A DNA stretch of 64,000 nucleotides from JAWSVE01 sp050633885 (GCA_050633885.1 JBOEHK010000001.1:186001-250000), one strand, 5' to 3'; shown: positions 26,857-36,473, numbered from the stretch's first letter. The notes: generated by a model from the letters alone, not told the origin. Program-made: numbers and translations.

Positions 26857-28140
26857 ATGAACGATAGAGAAAAAAAGAAAGTAGCCATTATAGGTTCTGG
26901 GATATCAGGATTGACATGCGCTTATTTGCTACAAAACTATTCAGAAGGTGTAGATTTCGTTCTGTTTGAGTCTGAATCGCGCTTGGGTGGTCATACAGCA
27001 ACAGTTGAAGTCAATCACAAAGAAGACCACCTTAATATTGATACAGGGTTTATTGTCTATAATGATTGGACTTACCCGAATTTTATTCGCCTTTTAAAAG
27101 AAGTTGGCGTAGATAACCAAACGACCGACATGAGTTTTAGTGTCACTTCTGATAGCACTGGTATTGAGTACAGTGGAAATAATCTCGATACCTTGTTTGC
27201 TCAGCGAAAAAATCTCATATCACCGAGTTTTTTAAAAATGGTTTGGAATATTGTCCGATTCAATAAGCAAGCAATATCTGATCTGAAAAATGGTGTTATA
27301 AAAGAGGATGCGACTTTAGGACAATATTTGGCACTGAATAACTATAGCGGGTTATTTGCATCTCATTATTTGATTCCTATGTGTTCGGCGATATGGTCGG
27401 CTTCTATGCAGTCTATACTTTCTTTTCCTCTACTGTTTTTTATCAATTTTTTTAAAAATCATGGCCTTTTGAGTATTAATAATCGTCCGCAATGGCGAGT
27501 GATTAAAGGCGGGTCTAGTGCTTATATCGAGCCATTGATTCAGTCATTTAAAGAAAAAATAAAATTGGCGACTCGCATAGCGAACGTGAAAAGAGAGGAT
27601 GGCAGTGTTTGCATTACTACTGGAGTTGGTGAAACCTTTCATGTTGATGAAGTTGTTTTTGCGTGCCACAGTGATCAAGCTTTGCAATTGCTAGATGATT
27701 CAACGATTAAAGAGAGCGAAATACTCAGTGCTATTCCTTACAGCAACAATGATGTTGTTCTTCATACCGATACAAATCTATTGCCAAAAAATAAAAAAAC
27801 CTGGGCGGCATGGAATTATTTGTTATCAAACGGTGCATCTGATTCTGCTGTATTAACTTACGATATGAACATCCTTCAAAGTATCGAGAGTCAACATACC
27901 TATTGTGTAACTCTTAATGCAACACATTCGATTGATCCTGAAAAAATCATTGGTCAATATCAGTACGCACATCCACAATTTTCTTTAAACGGGGTTCGTG
28001 CCCAAGAAAGATGGAGTGAAATCAATGGTAAAAATAACACTTGGTTCTGCGGTGCTTATTGGCGAAATGGATTTCACGAAGATGGAGTTGTTAGCGGAAT
28101 GAGGGTTGCCGAAAGTCTTGGAGCGATTTGGACGTCATGA
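26857..28140 (+). CDS. FAD-dependent oxidoreductase (amine-oxidase fold)
   Basis: 427 residues. The N-terminal dinucleotide fold is VAIIGSGISGLTCAYLL followed by ESRLGGHTATVEV and the HLNIDTGFIVYN segment of this subfamily; the C-terminal FAD segment is FCGAYWRNGFHEDGVVSGMRVAESL. Members of this group neighbour DUF1365 and cyclopropane-synthase-like genes across many bacteria and are thought to act on unsaturated or methylated fatty acyl chains. It overlaps the DUF1365 gene by 4 bp. Substrate not proven. Confidence 0.9.
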   Translation: MNDREKKKVAIIGSGISGLTCAYLLQNYSEGVDFVLFESESRLGGHTATVEVNHKEDHLNIDTGFIVYNDWTYPNFIRLLKEVGVDNQTTDMSFSVTSDSTGIEYSGNNLDTLFAQRKNLISPSFLKMVWNIVRFNKQAISDLKNGVIKEDATLGQYLALNNYSGLFASHYLIPMCSAIWSASMQSILSFPLLFFINFFKNHGLLSINNRPQWRVIKGGSSAYIEPLIQSFKEKIKLATRIANVKREDGSVCITTGVGETFHVDEVVFACHSDQALQLLDDSTIKESEILSAIPYSNNDVVLHTDTNLLPKNKKTWAAWNYLLSNGASDSAVLTYDMNILQSIESQHTYCVTLNATHSIDPEKIIGQYQYAHPQFSLNGVRAQERWSEINGKNNTWFCGAYWRNGFHEDGVVSGMRVAESLGAIWTS

Positions 28141-28916
28141 AAACAGAATCCGCTTCAGACAATCAATCATCTATGTTTAAAAGTGCAATCTATAAAGGAA
28201 CGCTTAAGCATGAGCGTATAGAGCCTAAACGACACGCATTTGAATATTCAGTGTTTATGATGTATCTCGATTTAGATGAAGTGGAAGAAGTTTTTTCCAG
28301 GGCTTTTGAATGGTCTTTTAGGCGACCTGCGATTGCATGGATGAAAAGAAGCGATTTTTTAGGGGATCATTCTGATCCTATTAAAAAATCGGTTATTGAT
28401 AAAATTAAAAAAGAAACCGGTGAAGAGTTTTCAGGTTCCGTCAGAGTGTTAACGAATTTACGTTATTTTGGATTCATTATGAATCCGTTAGTGTGTTATT
28501 ACTGTTTTAACAAAATGGAACAACTTGAATATATTGTTGCTGAGGTCACTAATACGCCATGGAAAGAAAAACACTGTTATGTGTTGACTTGTAATCCGGA
28601 TGTTTCTCTTCAGCGTATAAGTTTTGAAAAAAAAATGCATGTGTCACCTTTTAATACCATGGAGATGACTTACAAGTGGCAGAGCAATAAGCCGAGTCAG
28701 CAACTAAGTATTCGTTTAATGAATTGGTTTGACGCAAAGCGCCTTTTTGAGGCAAACCTTGTTTTGGAGAGAGAAACTATTTCAGCAAAATCATTACATC
28801 ATCTGATGTTTTTTTATCCTTGGATGACCTTGAAAGTCTGCGGCGCTATTTATTGGCAAGCCTTAAAATTGTATTTCAAAGGTATTCAGTTTGTTCCTCA
28901 TCCTAAATCAAGATAG
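28137..28916 (+). CDS. DUF1365 domain protein
   Basis: 259 residues from the ATG at 28137 (ATGA overlap with the previous stop). Recognised by SAIYKGTLKHERIEPKRHAFEYSVFMMYLDLDE, LLTNLRYFGF-like text (VLTNLRYFGFIMNPLVCYYCF) and VAEVTNTPWKEKHCYVL. The function of DUF1365 is not established; it almost always travels with the FAD oxidoreductase and a cyclopropane-synthase-like methyltransferase, as here. Soluble, with a hydrophobic C-terminal helix region (HHLMFFYPWMTLKVCGAIYW). Confidence 0.92.
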   Translation: MKTESASDNQSSMFKSAIYKGTLKHERIEPKRHAFEYSVFMMYLDLDEVEEVFSRAFEWSFRRPAIAWMKRSDFLGDHSDPIKKSVIDKIKKETGEEFSGSVRVLTNLRYFGFIMNPLVCYYCFNKMEQLEYIVAEVTNTPWKEKHCYVLTCNPDVSLQRISFEKKMHVSPFNTMEMTYKWQSNKPSQQLSIRLMNWFDAKRLFEANLVLERETISAKSLHHLMFFYPWMTLKVCGAIYWQALKLYFKGIQFVPHPKSR

Positions 28917-29018
28917 TTCGATAGATGCTTTTAAAAATAGCTGCTTACTATAGATAGCCGCTTACGAAAAAATAACTTCACTAATAAAGATTAATTAAAA
29001 CGTTGGGAATCATTTGTT

Positions 29019-30281
29019 ATGTCATACACGGGTATTGATGATCTGCAATTAAATGTCACAAAACAAAAACCTTTTTTTGACGCGTTAGCCAAAAAAGGTG
29101 TTGTTAAAGCGCTCGGGTTTCTCAAGATTGGCCGGCTTATCATAGAAGATGGTGGTCAGGTTAGTTCTTACGGTCAATCGTCAAAAGAAACAGATCTTGT
29201 GGCTAATATTTCTATTCACGCCCCTTCTGTATACCGAGATGTTTTATTTCGGGGAACTATAGGAGCGGGTGAAAGTTATATGTTGGGACATTGGACAACA
29301 CCCGATTTATTAAAAGTGATCCGTGTTCTCGTGCTGAATATGCAGGTTGTTGAGCAATTGGATAATAATACTTCTGTTGTAAATAAGGTTTCTCATGCTC
29401 TTCTACACCTATCGAATCTAAATACAAAGCAAGGATCAAAAAAGAATATCAGTGCACATTATGATTTGGGTAATGACTTTTTTGAATTGATTTTAGATAA
29501 AAGCATGATGTATTCAGGCGCCATCTATCCAAAAAATGATTCTACTCTAGAGGTTGCAGCTGAGCACAAGTTAGAACATATTTGCCAAAAGTTACGCCTC
29601 ACATCATCGGATCATTTGTTGGAAATTGGTACCGGCTGGGGGGGGATGGCAATTTACGCGGCTAAGCATTATGGATGCAAGGTGACGACTACTACAATTT
29701 CAAAAGAACAGTACGAGTATGCCAAAGTTCGAGTTCAGCAGGAAGGTTTAGCTGATAAGGTGGAATTGTTACTGGAGGACTATCGAGACCTTTCAGGTAA
29801 GTTCGATAAAATTGTTTCTATTGAAATGATCGAAGCAGTAGGACATAAGTTTTATGAAAATTATTTTTCAAAATGCAGTCGTTTATTGAAAGAGAGTGGT
29901 TTGATGGTTATTCAGGCTATTACTATTCCTGATCAGCGTTATCAACAAGCAAAAAACTCCATCGATTTTATTCAAAAATATATTTTCCCTGGTGGCTGCC
30001 TCCCGTCAAATTCAATCATTGCAAAACATATCGCCGAAGATACAAATATGCAAATTGTGGGTCTCGAAGATATTACTTTGCATTATGCCAAAACACTAAA
30101 AGAATGGAGAAAGCGATTTTTTCAACATATTGACTCTGTTGTGTCTCAAGGGTTTGATAATCGTTTTATCAGGATGTGGGAGTTTTATCTCTGCTATTGT
30201 GAGGGTGGTTTTCAGGAGCGAGTTATAGGAACGAGCCAGTTTGTTTTTGCAAAACCAAAAGCCAACTTATGTGACTTTTAA
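29019..30281 (+). CDS. cfa: Cyclopropane-fatty-acyl-phospholipid synthase family methyltransferase
   Basis: 420 residues. SAM-binding motif LLEIGTGWGGMAIYAAKHYG (about 204-223), preceded by the family's ISAHYDLGNDFFELILDKSMMYSGAIY and followed by VSIEMIEAVGHKFYENYF and IQKYIFPGGCLPSNS. Adds a methyl or methylene group to double bonds of phospholipid acyl chains at the membrane. In ECF11 regulons a Cfa-like enzyme is linked to methylated and furan fatty acids that quench singlet oxygen; whether this copy makes a cyclopropane or a methyl-branched product is unknown. It lies 102 bp behind DUF1365 with no new ECF11 promoter. Confidence 0.93.
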   Translation: MSYTGIDDLQLNVTKQKPFFDALAKKGVVKALGFLKIGRLIIEDGGQVSSYGQSSKETDLVANISIHAPSVYRDVLFRGTIGAGESYMLGHWTTPDLLKVIRVLVLNMQVVEQLDNNTSVVNKVSHALLHLSNLNTKQGSKKNISAHYDLGNDFFELILDKSMMYSGAIYPKNDSTLEVAAEHKLEHICQKLRLTSSDHLLEIGTGWGGMAIYAAKHYGCKVTTTTISKEQYEYAKVRVQQEGLADKVELLLEDYRDLSGKFDKIVSIEMIEAVGHKFYENYFSKCSRLLKESGLMVIQAITIPDQRYQQAKNSIDFIQKYIFPGGCLPSNSIIAKHIAEDTNMQIVGLEDITLHYAKTLKEWRKRFFQHIDSVVSQGFDNRFIRMWEFYLCYCEGGFQERVIGTSQFVFAKPKANLCDF

Positions 30282-30323
30282 ATGTCAAAGTAGATTGAAA
30301 AAGTAATATAGGCGGTCAAATTC

Positions 30324-30860
30324 ATGGCAATAAAAAATATTATTAATTTTGCTTTTTTTCAAATTGTCTGGTTTTTGAGTGTGATATTGCAGAATCAATT
30401 TTACTTGCCTGTTTTCGTTACCTTGGTAGCTATTTTTTTACATGATCGTTATGTGGTAACGGATAGGCGTGAATGGATCGGCGTCTTCATTGTTGTTTTA
30501 ATAGGTGTTCTTGCTGATTCTTTTTTCACTCTTATCGGTGTCTTAGCGTTTTACCACGTTAGTTTGATTCCAATTTGGTTGGTTTGTATTTGGATCGTGT
30601 TCTCTATGACGCTTTGTCATGGCCTTTCTTGGTTGGCAGAACGGTATGTAGTGGCTGCAGTTCTTTCTGCTTTTGCAGGGCCCTTATCGTATATTGCCGG
30701 CAGTCGGCTATCAGGTGGCAACGTTGCTCTTGGTGATCCTGTGTGGCTGTCGGTCGTCTTTCTATCTTTCTTTTGGCTCTTGATGGTTCCTTTTTCTTTG
30801 TTCTTAATGAATAAGCTCATGACAAGTAAAAGATTGATGGTGCAGGGCCTAAATCTTTGA
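30324..30860 (+). CDS. DUF2878 membrane protein
   Basis: 178 residues with about five hydrophobic helices and almost no soluble part. It matches DUF2878 in layout (NIINFAFFQIVWFLSV start, RREWIGVFIVVLIGVLADSFFTLIGVL, and GPLSYIAGSRLSGGNVALGD). Inner-membrane protein with no known activity. It recurs with cfa, DUF1365 and ChrR-RpoE genes, so it probably helps lipid modification or transport. 42 bp after cfa. Confidence 0.85.
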   Translation: MAIKNIINFAFFQIVWFLSVILQNQFYLPVFVTLVAIFLHDRYVVTDRREWIGVFIVVLIGVLADSFFTLIGVLAFYHVSLIPIWLVCIWIVFSMTLCHGLSWLAERYVVAAVLSAFAGPLSYIAGSRLSGGNVALGDPVWLSVVFLSFFWLLMVPFSLFLMNKLMTSKRLMVQGLNL

Positions 30861-30927
30861 TCTATGTACGAGGCATTTTTTTACGCTTTTAAATGTGCAA
30901 AAGCGATATTGGAATAAGGAGTACTTA

Positions 30928-31773
30928 ATGTGTTACTTCACTTTTTTTAACTTAAGAGTTTTATTGGTTAAGCTAATAGCGCTTTTGCTATTGATCAGCC
31001 CATTCGCCTCTGGGGAAGACTTCTTAGCTAAAACCTTTAAGCAATCCAAGCTGATTAACAGTGGTTTTCTTCTAGATCAAAGCCCTTTTATCGTTGGTAC
31101 AGCGCGGGATATAGAGACGGGGCAGTTTTTGTATACCGAAAGTCATTATGTCTTAGAAAACGGTCAAAAATCGTTGGTTGTTTATAGTGATTCAAAAGAT
31201 TTTGTACTCGCTGAAAAAGAATTGAATTTCTCCGTAGACACATCAGATACTCGCCCCACGTTAGAGCAGTTTAATTATCTTTCTGGTGAAAAAATAAAAG
31301 TTGAGTCAATAGGCTCATTGCCGATTATCATGGTGAAATATCAAGAGACTAGCGGTCATCAAGTAGAAAATAAAGAAATTAAGAAAACAAAACACTTGGT
31401 CATTGATGCAGGGTTTAATCAATTGATTGTTAATTCCTGGGCTTTATTAATCAAAGATGAAAAAATAAAATTTGAGTATTTAGCACCATCACAACAAAGC
31501 ACATTTACTTTTATTGCCTCACGAAAAGATTGTAAAAATACAAATTTGAAAAATGCATTGGTTGAATGTTTTTCTATTGCGCCTAAATCATGGTTAATGC
31601 GGCAGTTTGTAGCACCTATCTCACTTGTTTATGACGGGTCATTAAAGCGATTACTGCGGTTTTCGGGTTTGGGTAATATTGGTGACGTAAAAGGAGATTA
31701 CATGATGGTCGATATCGAATATGAATACTTTGATAAACCTTCTTCGGTTGAATCTTCTATCGTGGGTTTGTAA
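30928..31773 (+). CDS. Secreted protein of unknown function, last gene of the lipid operon
   Basis: 281 residues from the ATG at 30928, preceded by AAGGAG at good distance; the frame continues upstream to 30895. A signal peptide (about 1-27, ending FASGED) predicts periplasmic location. The mature part is mixed alpha/beta, with repeated strands and a pair of cysteines (KDCKN and ECFSIAP) that could form a disulfide. I do not recognise the family. It closes the seven-gene run behind the ECF11 promoter and converges on rnt with a 35-bp gap. Its export suggests a role at the envelope, for example handling modified lipid. Confidence 0.75.
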   Translation: MCYFTFFNLRVLLVKLIALLLLISPFASGEDFLAKTFKQSKLINSGFLLDQSPFIVGTARDIETGQFLYTESHYVLENGQKSLVVYSDSKDFVLAEKELNFSVDTSDTRPTLEQFNYLSGEKIKVESIGSLPIIMVKYQETSGHQVENKEIKKTKHLVIDAGFNQLIVNSWALLIKDEKIKFEYLAPSQQSTFTFIASRKDCKNTNLKNALVECFSIAPKSWLMRQFVAPISLVYDGSLKRLLRFSGLGNIGDVKGDYMMVDIEYEYFDKPSSVESSIVGL

Positions 31774-31808
31774 ATTGACTTTCTTTCGCGCTTTAATTTT
31801 TTAAGTTA

Positions 31809-32474
31809 TTAATATTCCCAGCCGCCTAATTCTTGCCATCGATTAACAATGTTGCAAAATAATTCAGCCGTTTTTTCTGCATCGTATGCCGCTGTATGAG
31901 CGCTATCATTACTAAATTCGATTCCACTGGCTTGGCAGGCTTTTGCTAGAACGGTTTGACCAAATGCTAAGCCTGCTAATGTCGCGGTATCAAAGCAAGA
32001 AAAGGGATGAAAAGGGTTTCGTTTTATTTGGCAGCGATTAATTGCTGCATTGAGAAAACCTAAATCGAAGTGAGCATTATGGCCGACAATAACAGCGCGG
32101 TTGCATCCGTGTTGTTTGACTTCTCGCCGGATAGGGCGAATCAATTCAGCCATGACAAGCTCTTCTGGTTCAGCCATGCGCTCAGGTGAATCAAGATCGA
32201 TCCCCGTAAAGTCTAGTGCGGACTGCTCTATGTTCGCCCCCTCGTAGGGGTCTACATGAAATTCAAATGTGTCATTGGGTGCGATAAAACCATTGTCGTC
32301 TACTTTGAGAGTGACGGCGGCAATTTCTAATAATGCATCGGTATGAGAATTAAAGCCTCCTGTTTCTACATCAATGACTACAGGTAAAAACCCTCTAAAT
32401 CGCTTGGCTAGTAATGATTTTTCAGTGTCATCATTAGTATCAGTTATGTTTTCACTATCAAGGTTATTTGTCAC
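31809..32474 (-). CDS. rnt: Ribonuclease T
   Basis: 221 residues from a GTG at 32474. A 3'-5' exoribonuclease of the DEDD family that trims tRNA and other stable RNA 3' ends. Motifs are VIDVETGGFNSHTDALLEIAA (Exo I, D and E), VGHNAHFDLGFLNAAI (Exo II) and HTAAYDAEKTAELF (Exo III with His and Asp). Located 41 bp after pyrC on the same strand. The pyrC-rnt pair is the same as in Pseudomonas. Confidence 0.95.
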   Translation of the reverse strand: MTNNLDSENITDTNDDTEKSLLAKRFRGFLPVVIDVETGGFNSHTDALLEIAAVTLKVDDNGFIAPNDTFEFHVDPYEGANIEQSALDFTGIDLDSPERMAEPEELVMAELIRPIRREVKQHGCNRAVIVGHNAHFDLGFLNAAINRCQIKRNPFHPFSCFDTATLAGLAFGQTVLAKACQASGIEFSNDSAHTAAYDAEKTAELFCNIVNRWQELGGWEY

Positions 32475-32515
32475 GTATTACTCTTTTTATCTGCAAAGCG
32501 TTTATTGTTTAAAAT

Positions 32516-33547
32516 TTATTTGACGGTCCAGTTTAAGGTTTCTCCCGCTAAAAGGGGCGTCATGTGGTATTGACCAAGAGAAATGCTGTCCGGAATCGTC
32601 CATGTGTTTTTTGTTAATGTGATAGTGGATGTGTTTCTTGAAAGCCCATAAAAGTCGGGGCCAAAATGGCTTGCAAAGTCTTCTAATTTATCGAGAGCAT
32701 TTTCTTTTTCGAAAACTTCAGCGTACATTTCTAACGAGGCATGTGATGTGTAGCAGCCGGCACAGCCGCAAGCGTTTTCTTTTTTATCGGTTGCGTGAGG
32801 TGCAGAGTCTGTTCCTAAGAAAAATTTTGGGTTTCCACTGACAGCGGCTTTTATTAATGCTTGTTGATGACGATTGCTCTTCAATATGGGTAGACAATAA
32901 TAATGGGGGCGCAATCCGCCAGCTAATAAGGCATTGCGATTAAATAATAAATGGTGAGCGGTGATGGTTGCCGCGACATTTTCGTTCGCATCGAGTACGA
33001 AGTTCACAGCTTCTTCTGTCGATATGTGCTCTAAAACAATTTTTAGTTGCGGGAATTTTTCTGTCAGGTTTTTAAGGGTTCTTTGGATAAAGACTTCTTC
33101 ACGATCAAATATATCAATCTCAGCATCAGTCACTTCACCGTGTATGAGTAGAAGCATGTTGGCTTTTTCCATGGCCTCTAATGCTGGGTAGGTGTTTGCA
33201 ATGTTGGTCACTCCGGCATCGGAATTTGTTGTTGCGCCAGCAGGGTATAGTTTACAAGCGACAACACCTGCTTTCTTTGCTTTAGCGATTTCATCCGGTG
33301 TTGTTTTATCGGTGAGGTATAAAACCATTAAGGGCTTAAAGTTTCGGCCTGCCGGAATAACGGCATCAATTCGGTGTTGGTAAGCTAAGGCTTGCTCTGC
33401 AGTGGTGACGGGTGGAACTAGGTTGGGCATGATAATAGCGCGCCCAAAGTAACGCGAAACATCCTTTACGGTGGTGGATAAAGCTTCTCCATCGCGTAGG
33501 TGTATATGCCAGTCATCAGGTTGGGTAATGGTTAATTGAGAGGTCAT
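32516..33547 (-). CDS. pyrC: Dihydroorotase
   Basis: 343 residues, class II dihydroorotase, which closes the ring of carbamoyl-aspartate in pyrimidine synthesis. DDWHIHLRDG near the start supplies the metal histidines, the carbamylated lysine is in VACKLYPAGATTNS, and later motifs are LLIHGEVTD, VLEHISTEEAV and FFLGTDSAPH. It is divergent from motY across about 250 bp and shares a transcript with rnt. Confidence 0.96.
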   Translation of the reverse strand: MTSQLTITQPDDWHIHLRDGEALSTTVKDVSRYFGRAIIMPNLVPPVTTAEQALAYQHRIDAVIPAGRNFKPLMVLYLTDKTTPDEIAKAKKAGVVACKLYPAGATTNSDAGVTNIANTYPALEAMEKANMLLLIHGEVTDAEIDIFDREEVFIQRTLKNLTEKFPQLKIVLEHISTEEAVNFVLDANENVAATITAHHLLFNRNALLAGGLRPHYYCLPILKSNRHQQALIKAAVSGNPKFFLGTDSAPHATDKKENACGCAGCYTSHASLEMYAEVFEKENALDKLEDFASHFGPDFYGLSRNTSTITLTKNTWTIPDSISLGQYHMTPLLAGETLNWTVK

Positions 33548-33795
33548 GTGAGAATGTGTGCCCTTGTAACTTTGGAGTCAATAAGACGATTGGTTTGGTT
33601 AATTCGTCATATCCATATCATCATTTAAGCAATGCATCCTACCGAAAATAGCCATTAAAGCACAGCGTCGACTGGCCGATAACCTTATATAGCCTTGTGT
33701 CCATGGTATTTCGCCTGAGGGCTTTTAGACGAAGCATTACCCTGTATTCCGAATCAAGAGTGTGTCGCGTGTTAGATATAGAGATATTGAAGAGA

Positions 33796-34776
33796 ATGCC
33801 CCCAAAGCAGGACTGTGCAAACGAAAAATCAGCAGTCAACAAGCCTTTTCGTGAGTTATTTTTGTTCACGGGTTGGTGGGTTACTGCTTTTTCTTTATTT
33901 TGCTCTTTTGTCATTCATGCTTCAGCATTCGAATCAGACCCTACGGAATCTGAGTGGTTGGTGAATCATTCTGTGTTTGAGTGTCGTTTGAGCCACGATA
34001 TTCCCTATTTTGGTGATGCTGTTTTCTTTCAAAAAGCAGGAGAATCTCAAGTGTTTTTTGTGAGTGGATACACTCCTCGTTTTAAGAGTGGCAAAGCCTC
34101 GTTGCGATCTAAAGCGCCTGTCTGGAAAAAAAATGGTGTCGATAAAGATCTTGGCTTTATCTCAGTGAGAGAGAATAAGCGGCCTATTCATTTAAACAAT
34201 CAAATGTCAGAACGAATTTTGGCGGAATTACGTAATGGTATGGATGTTTTTGTTGAAAGACGTCCTTGGTATGGCTCTGATGAGTCATTAGAGGCAGGCA
34301 TTCGAGCTGTTAACTTTAGAGCTGCTTATGACGGTTACCTGCGCTGTGTTGCTGGGTTATTGCCTGTTAATTTTGAGCAGATTGAACGCTCTGCGATTTA
34401 TTTTGGATCAGGAAAAGAAGCTTTATTGCCCAGCGAAGTACGAAAGCTCGATAATATCGGTACCTATTTCAAGGCTGATCGATCCGTAAAGACTTTTTAT
34501 GTGGATGGCCACAGTGATGGTGCAGGTTCAAGAGCCGATAATTTAGTGCTGTCTCAAGAACGAGCCGAGATGGTGGTGAAGTTTTTGATTGCTCGAGGAA
34601 TACCAAGTGACTCTATAGTGACACGATGGCATGGAGAGCGATATCCAGTCGCCTCAAATCAAACGCGAAAAGGGCGCTCTCAAAACCGTCGAGTAACGAT
34701 TCGACTAAGTCGTGAAGCGGCAGAAAGACCAACCGAAAAGTTGATGGAAGACGACGATCAAGTCGCTAGCCGCTAA
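33796..34776 (+). CDS. motY: MotY-like flagellar motor protein, OmpA-family C-terminus
   Basis: 326 residues from the ATG at 33796; the frame is open back to 33697 but those residues do not look like a protein start. A signal peptide ends near HASAFE (about residue 45). The N-terminal half has the MotY-like ECRLSHDIPYFGDAVFFQKAGE and ERRPWYGSDESLEAGIRAVNFRAAYDGYLRC, and the C-terminal half is an OmpA/MotB peptidoglycan-binding domain (FYVDGHSDGAGSRADNLVLSQERAEMV). MotY stabilises sodium-driven stators around the motor. The P. aeruginosa MotY gene also sits between pyrC and argG, away from other flagellar genes. Confidence 0.85.
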   Translation: MPPKQDCANEKSAVNKPFRELFLFTGWWVTAFSLFCSFVIHASAFESDPTESEWLVNHSVFECRLSHDIPYFGDAVFFQKAGESQVFFVSGYTPRFKSGKASLRSKAPVWKKNGVDKDLGFISVRENKRPIHLNNQMSERILAELRNGMDVFVERRPWYGSDESLEAGIRAVNFRAAYDGYLRCVAGLLPVNFEQIERSAIYFGSGKEALLPSEVRKLDNIGTYFKADRSVKTFYVDGHSDGAGSRADNLVLSQERAEMVVKFLIARGIPSDSIVTRWHGERYPVASNQTRKGRSQNRRVTIRLSREAAERPTEKLMEDDDQVASR

Positions 34777-35153
34777 AATTTGCTAGCAGGTTGTTGTTTG
34801 CTGGGAGCATTCTTTCTTTGGCTTTGATATTAATAGTGTTTTAGCGATACAATCCTTCGCTGCTATCAAGTTCTTTGATGGCTAGATAATCACCGATAAG
34901 ATCAATCAACGCAATCTTTACGCCATTTATCACCTCTTTGAGTTTTACTTAAGATTTTTATCTAGAGCTTTAACGAACTACAATGCGTCTTTCATAAATA
35001 GTCAACGTTTTTTATCAAGGGTCGTCTTTCTAGTTTCGTTTTAATTCTGTTTTACAATCTCGTTGGGGTTTGTTTACCGTTTTCGATGCGGTGTGATTTT
35101 TAAAGAAGATAGTGTAGAAAGCGTTTTATATTCAAGAAAGACTGGAGAGCGGC
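34777..35153. other. Intergenic region motY-argG
   Basis: 377 bp without a credible ORF or strong hairpin. It presumably holds the argG promoter; I see no clear ArgR box. The argG ribosome site is GGAGAG just before the ATG. Confidence 0.5.
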
Positions 35154-36392
35154 ATGTCATCGGCAAGTGAATCGTCAATAAAAAAAGTAGTTCTTTGTTA
35201 TTCCGGAGGATTAGATACCTCCGTTATCATTAAATGGCTACAGGAAAATTATAACTGTGAAGTGGTTACCTTTACCGCTGATATTGGTCAGGGTGAAGAG
35301 GTTGAGCCAGCGCGAGCAAAGGCTGAGGCGCTAGGCGTAAAAGAAATTTATATTGATGATTTGCAAGAAGAATTTGTTCGTGATTTTGTTTTCCCGATGT
35401 TTCGGGCTAATGCTATTTACGAAGGCGAATATTTGTTAGGCACTTCGATTGCCCGTCCTTTGATTGCTAAGCGCTTAATTGAAATCGCCAATGAAACTGG
35501 TGCGGACGCTATTAGTCATGGCGCTACGGGTAAAGGTAATGATCAAGTTCGATTTGAATTGGGTGCCTATGCTCTGAAGCCGGGAGTTCATGTCATTGCG
35601 CCATGGCGCGAATGGGACTTAACCTCTCGTGAGACGTTGATGGCTTACTGTAAAGAGCATGATATCCCTGTCGACTTCTCAAACAATAAGAAGAAATCAC
35701 CCTATTCAATGGATGCAAATCTACTCCATATCTCTTATGAAGGCGATATTCTAGAAGATCCTTGGGTTGAAGCAGAAGAGGATATGTGGCGTTGGTCTGT
35801 CAGCCCAGAAGCGGCTCCAGAAAAGCCTACCTATATTGAGCTGAGCTATGAAAAAGGTGATATTGTCGCCATTGATGGCAAGAAAATGTCTGCTGCTTCT
35901 GTTTTACGGTATTTGAATGAAGTGGGTGGGGCAAACGGAATAGGGCGGGTTGATATTGTTGAAAACCGTTATGTCGGAATGAAAGCGCGAGGGTGTTATG
36001 AGACGCCTGGTGGAACCATCATGATGAAAGCGCATCGAGCCATTGAGTCAATTACTCTCGATCGTGAAGTGGCTCATTTAAAAGATAGCTTAATGCCTAA
36101 ATATGCCGAGTTAATTTATAACGGTTATTGGTGGAGCCCTGAAAGACACATTATGCAAACAGCTATTGATGAAACTCAAGCTGTGGTTAACGGCGATGTG
36201 CGTCTAAAACTGTATAAAGGCAATGTTACAGTTGTTGGTCGTCGCTCAAATGACAGTTTGTTTGATGAAAGTATCGCTACATTTGAAGATGACGCTGGTG
36301 CTTATGATCAGCGTGATGCTGGAGGTTTCATTAAGCTTAATGCATTGCGTATGAGAATCGCAGCGAGTAAAGGTCGCAGTCCTCTAAAATAG
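35154..36392 (+). CDS. argG: Argininosuccinate synthase
   Basis: 412 residues, normal length. Joins citrulline and aspartate using ATP in arginine synthesis. The PP-loop LCYSGGLDTSVI is near residue 14, with SHGATGKGNDQVRFELG, SPYSMDANLLHISYEG and the C-terminal YDQRDAGGFIKLNALRMRI all intact. GGAGAG ribosome site. It ends the conserved bfr-to-argG block and has a strong terminator. Confidence 0.97.
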   Translation: MSSASESSIKKVVLCYSGGLDTSVIIKWLQENYNCEVVTFTADIGQGEEVEPARAKAEALGVKEIYIDDLQEEFVRDFVFPMFRANAIYEGEYLLGTSIARPLIAKRLIEIANETGADAISHGATGKGNDQVRFELGAYALKPGVHVIAPWREWDLTSRETLMAYCKEHDIPVDFSNNKKKSPYSMDANLLHISYEGDILEDPWVEAEEDMWRWSVSPEAAPEKPTYIELSYEKGDIVAIDGKKMSAASVLRYLNEVGGANGIGRVDIVENRYVGMKARGCYETPGGTIMMKAHRAIESITLDREVAHLKDSLMPKYAELIYNGYWWSPERHIMQTAIDETQAVVNGDVRLKLYKGNVTVVGRRSNDSLFDESIATFEDDAGAYDQRDAGGFIKLNALRMRIAASKGRSPLK

Positions 36393-36425
36393 CGGGCTTA
36401 ACATTAGAGCTTAAGTGTTATCACT

Positions 36426-36473
36426 AAAAAGCGTTTTTAGGTGAATTTTTTTCATGCTAAAAGCGCTTTTTTA
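36426..36473 (+). terminator. Terminator after argG
   Basis: 15-bp stem AAAAAGCGTTTTTAG (36426-36440) with CTAAAAGCGCTTTTT (36457-36471), one G-T wobble, then a T run. Confidence 0.88.
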
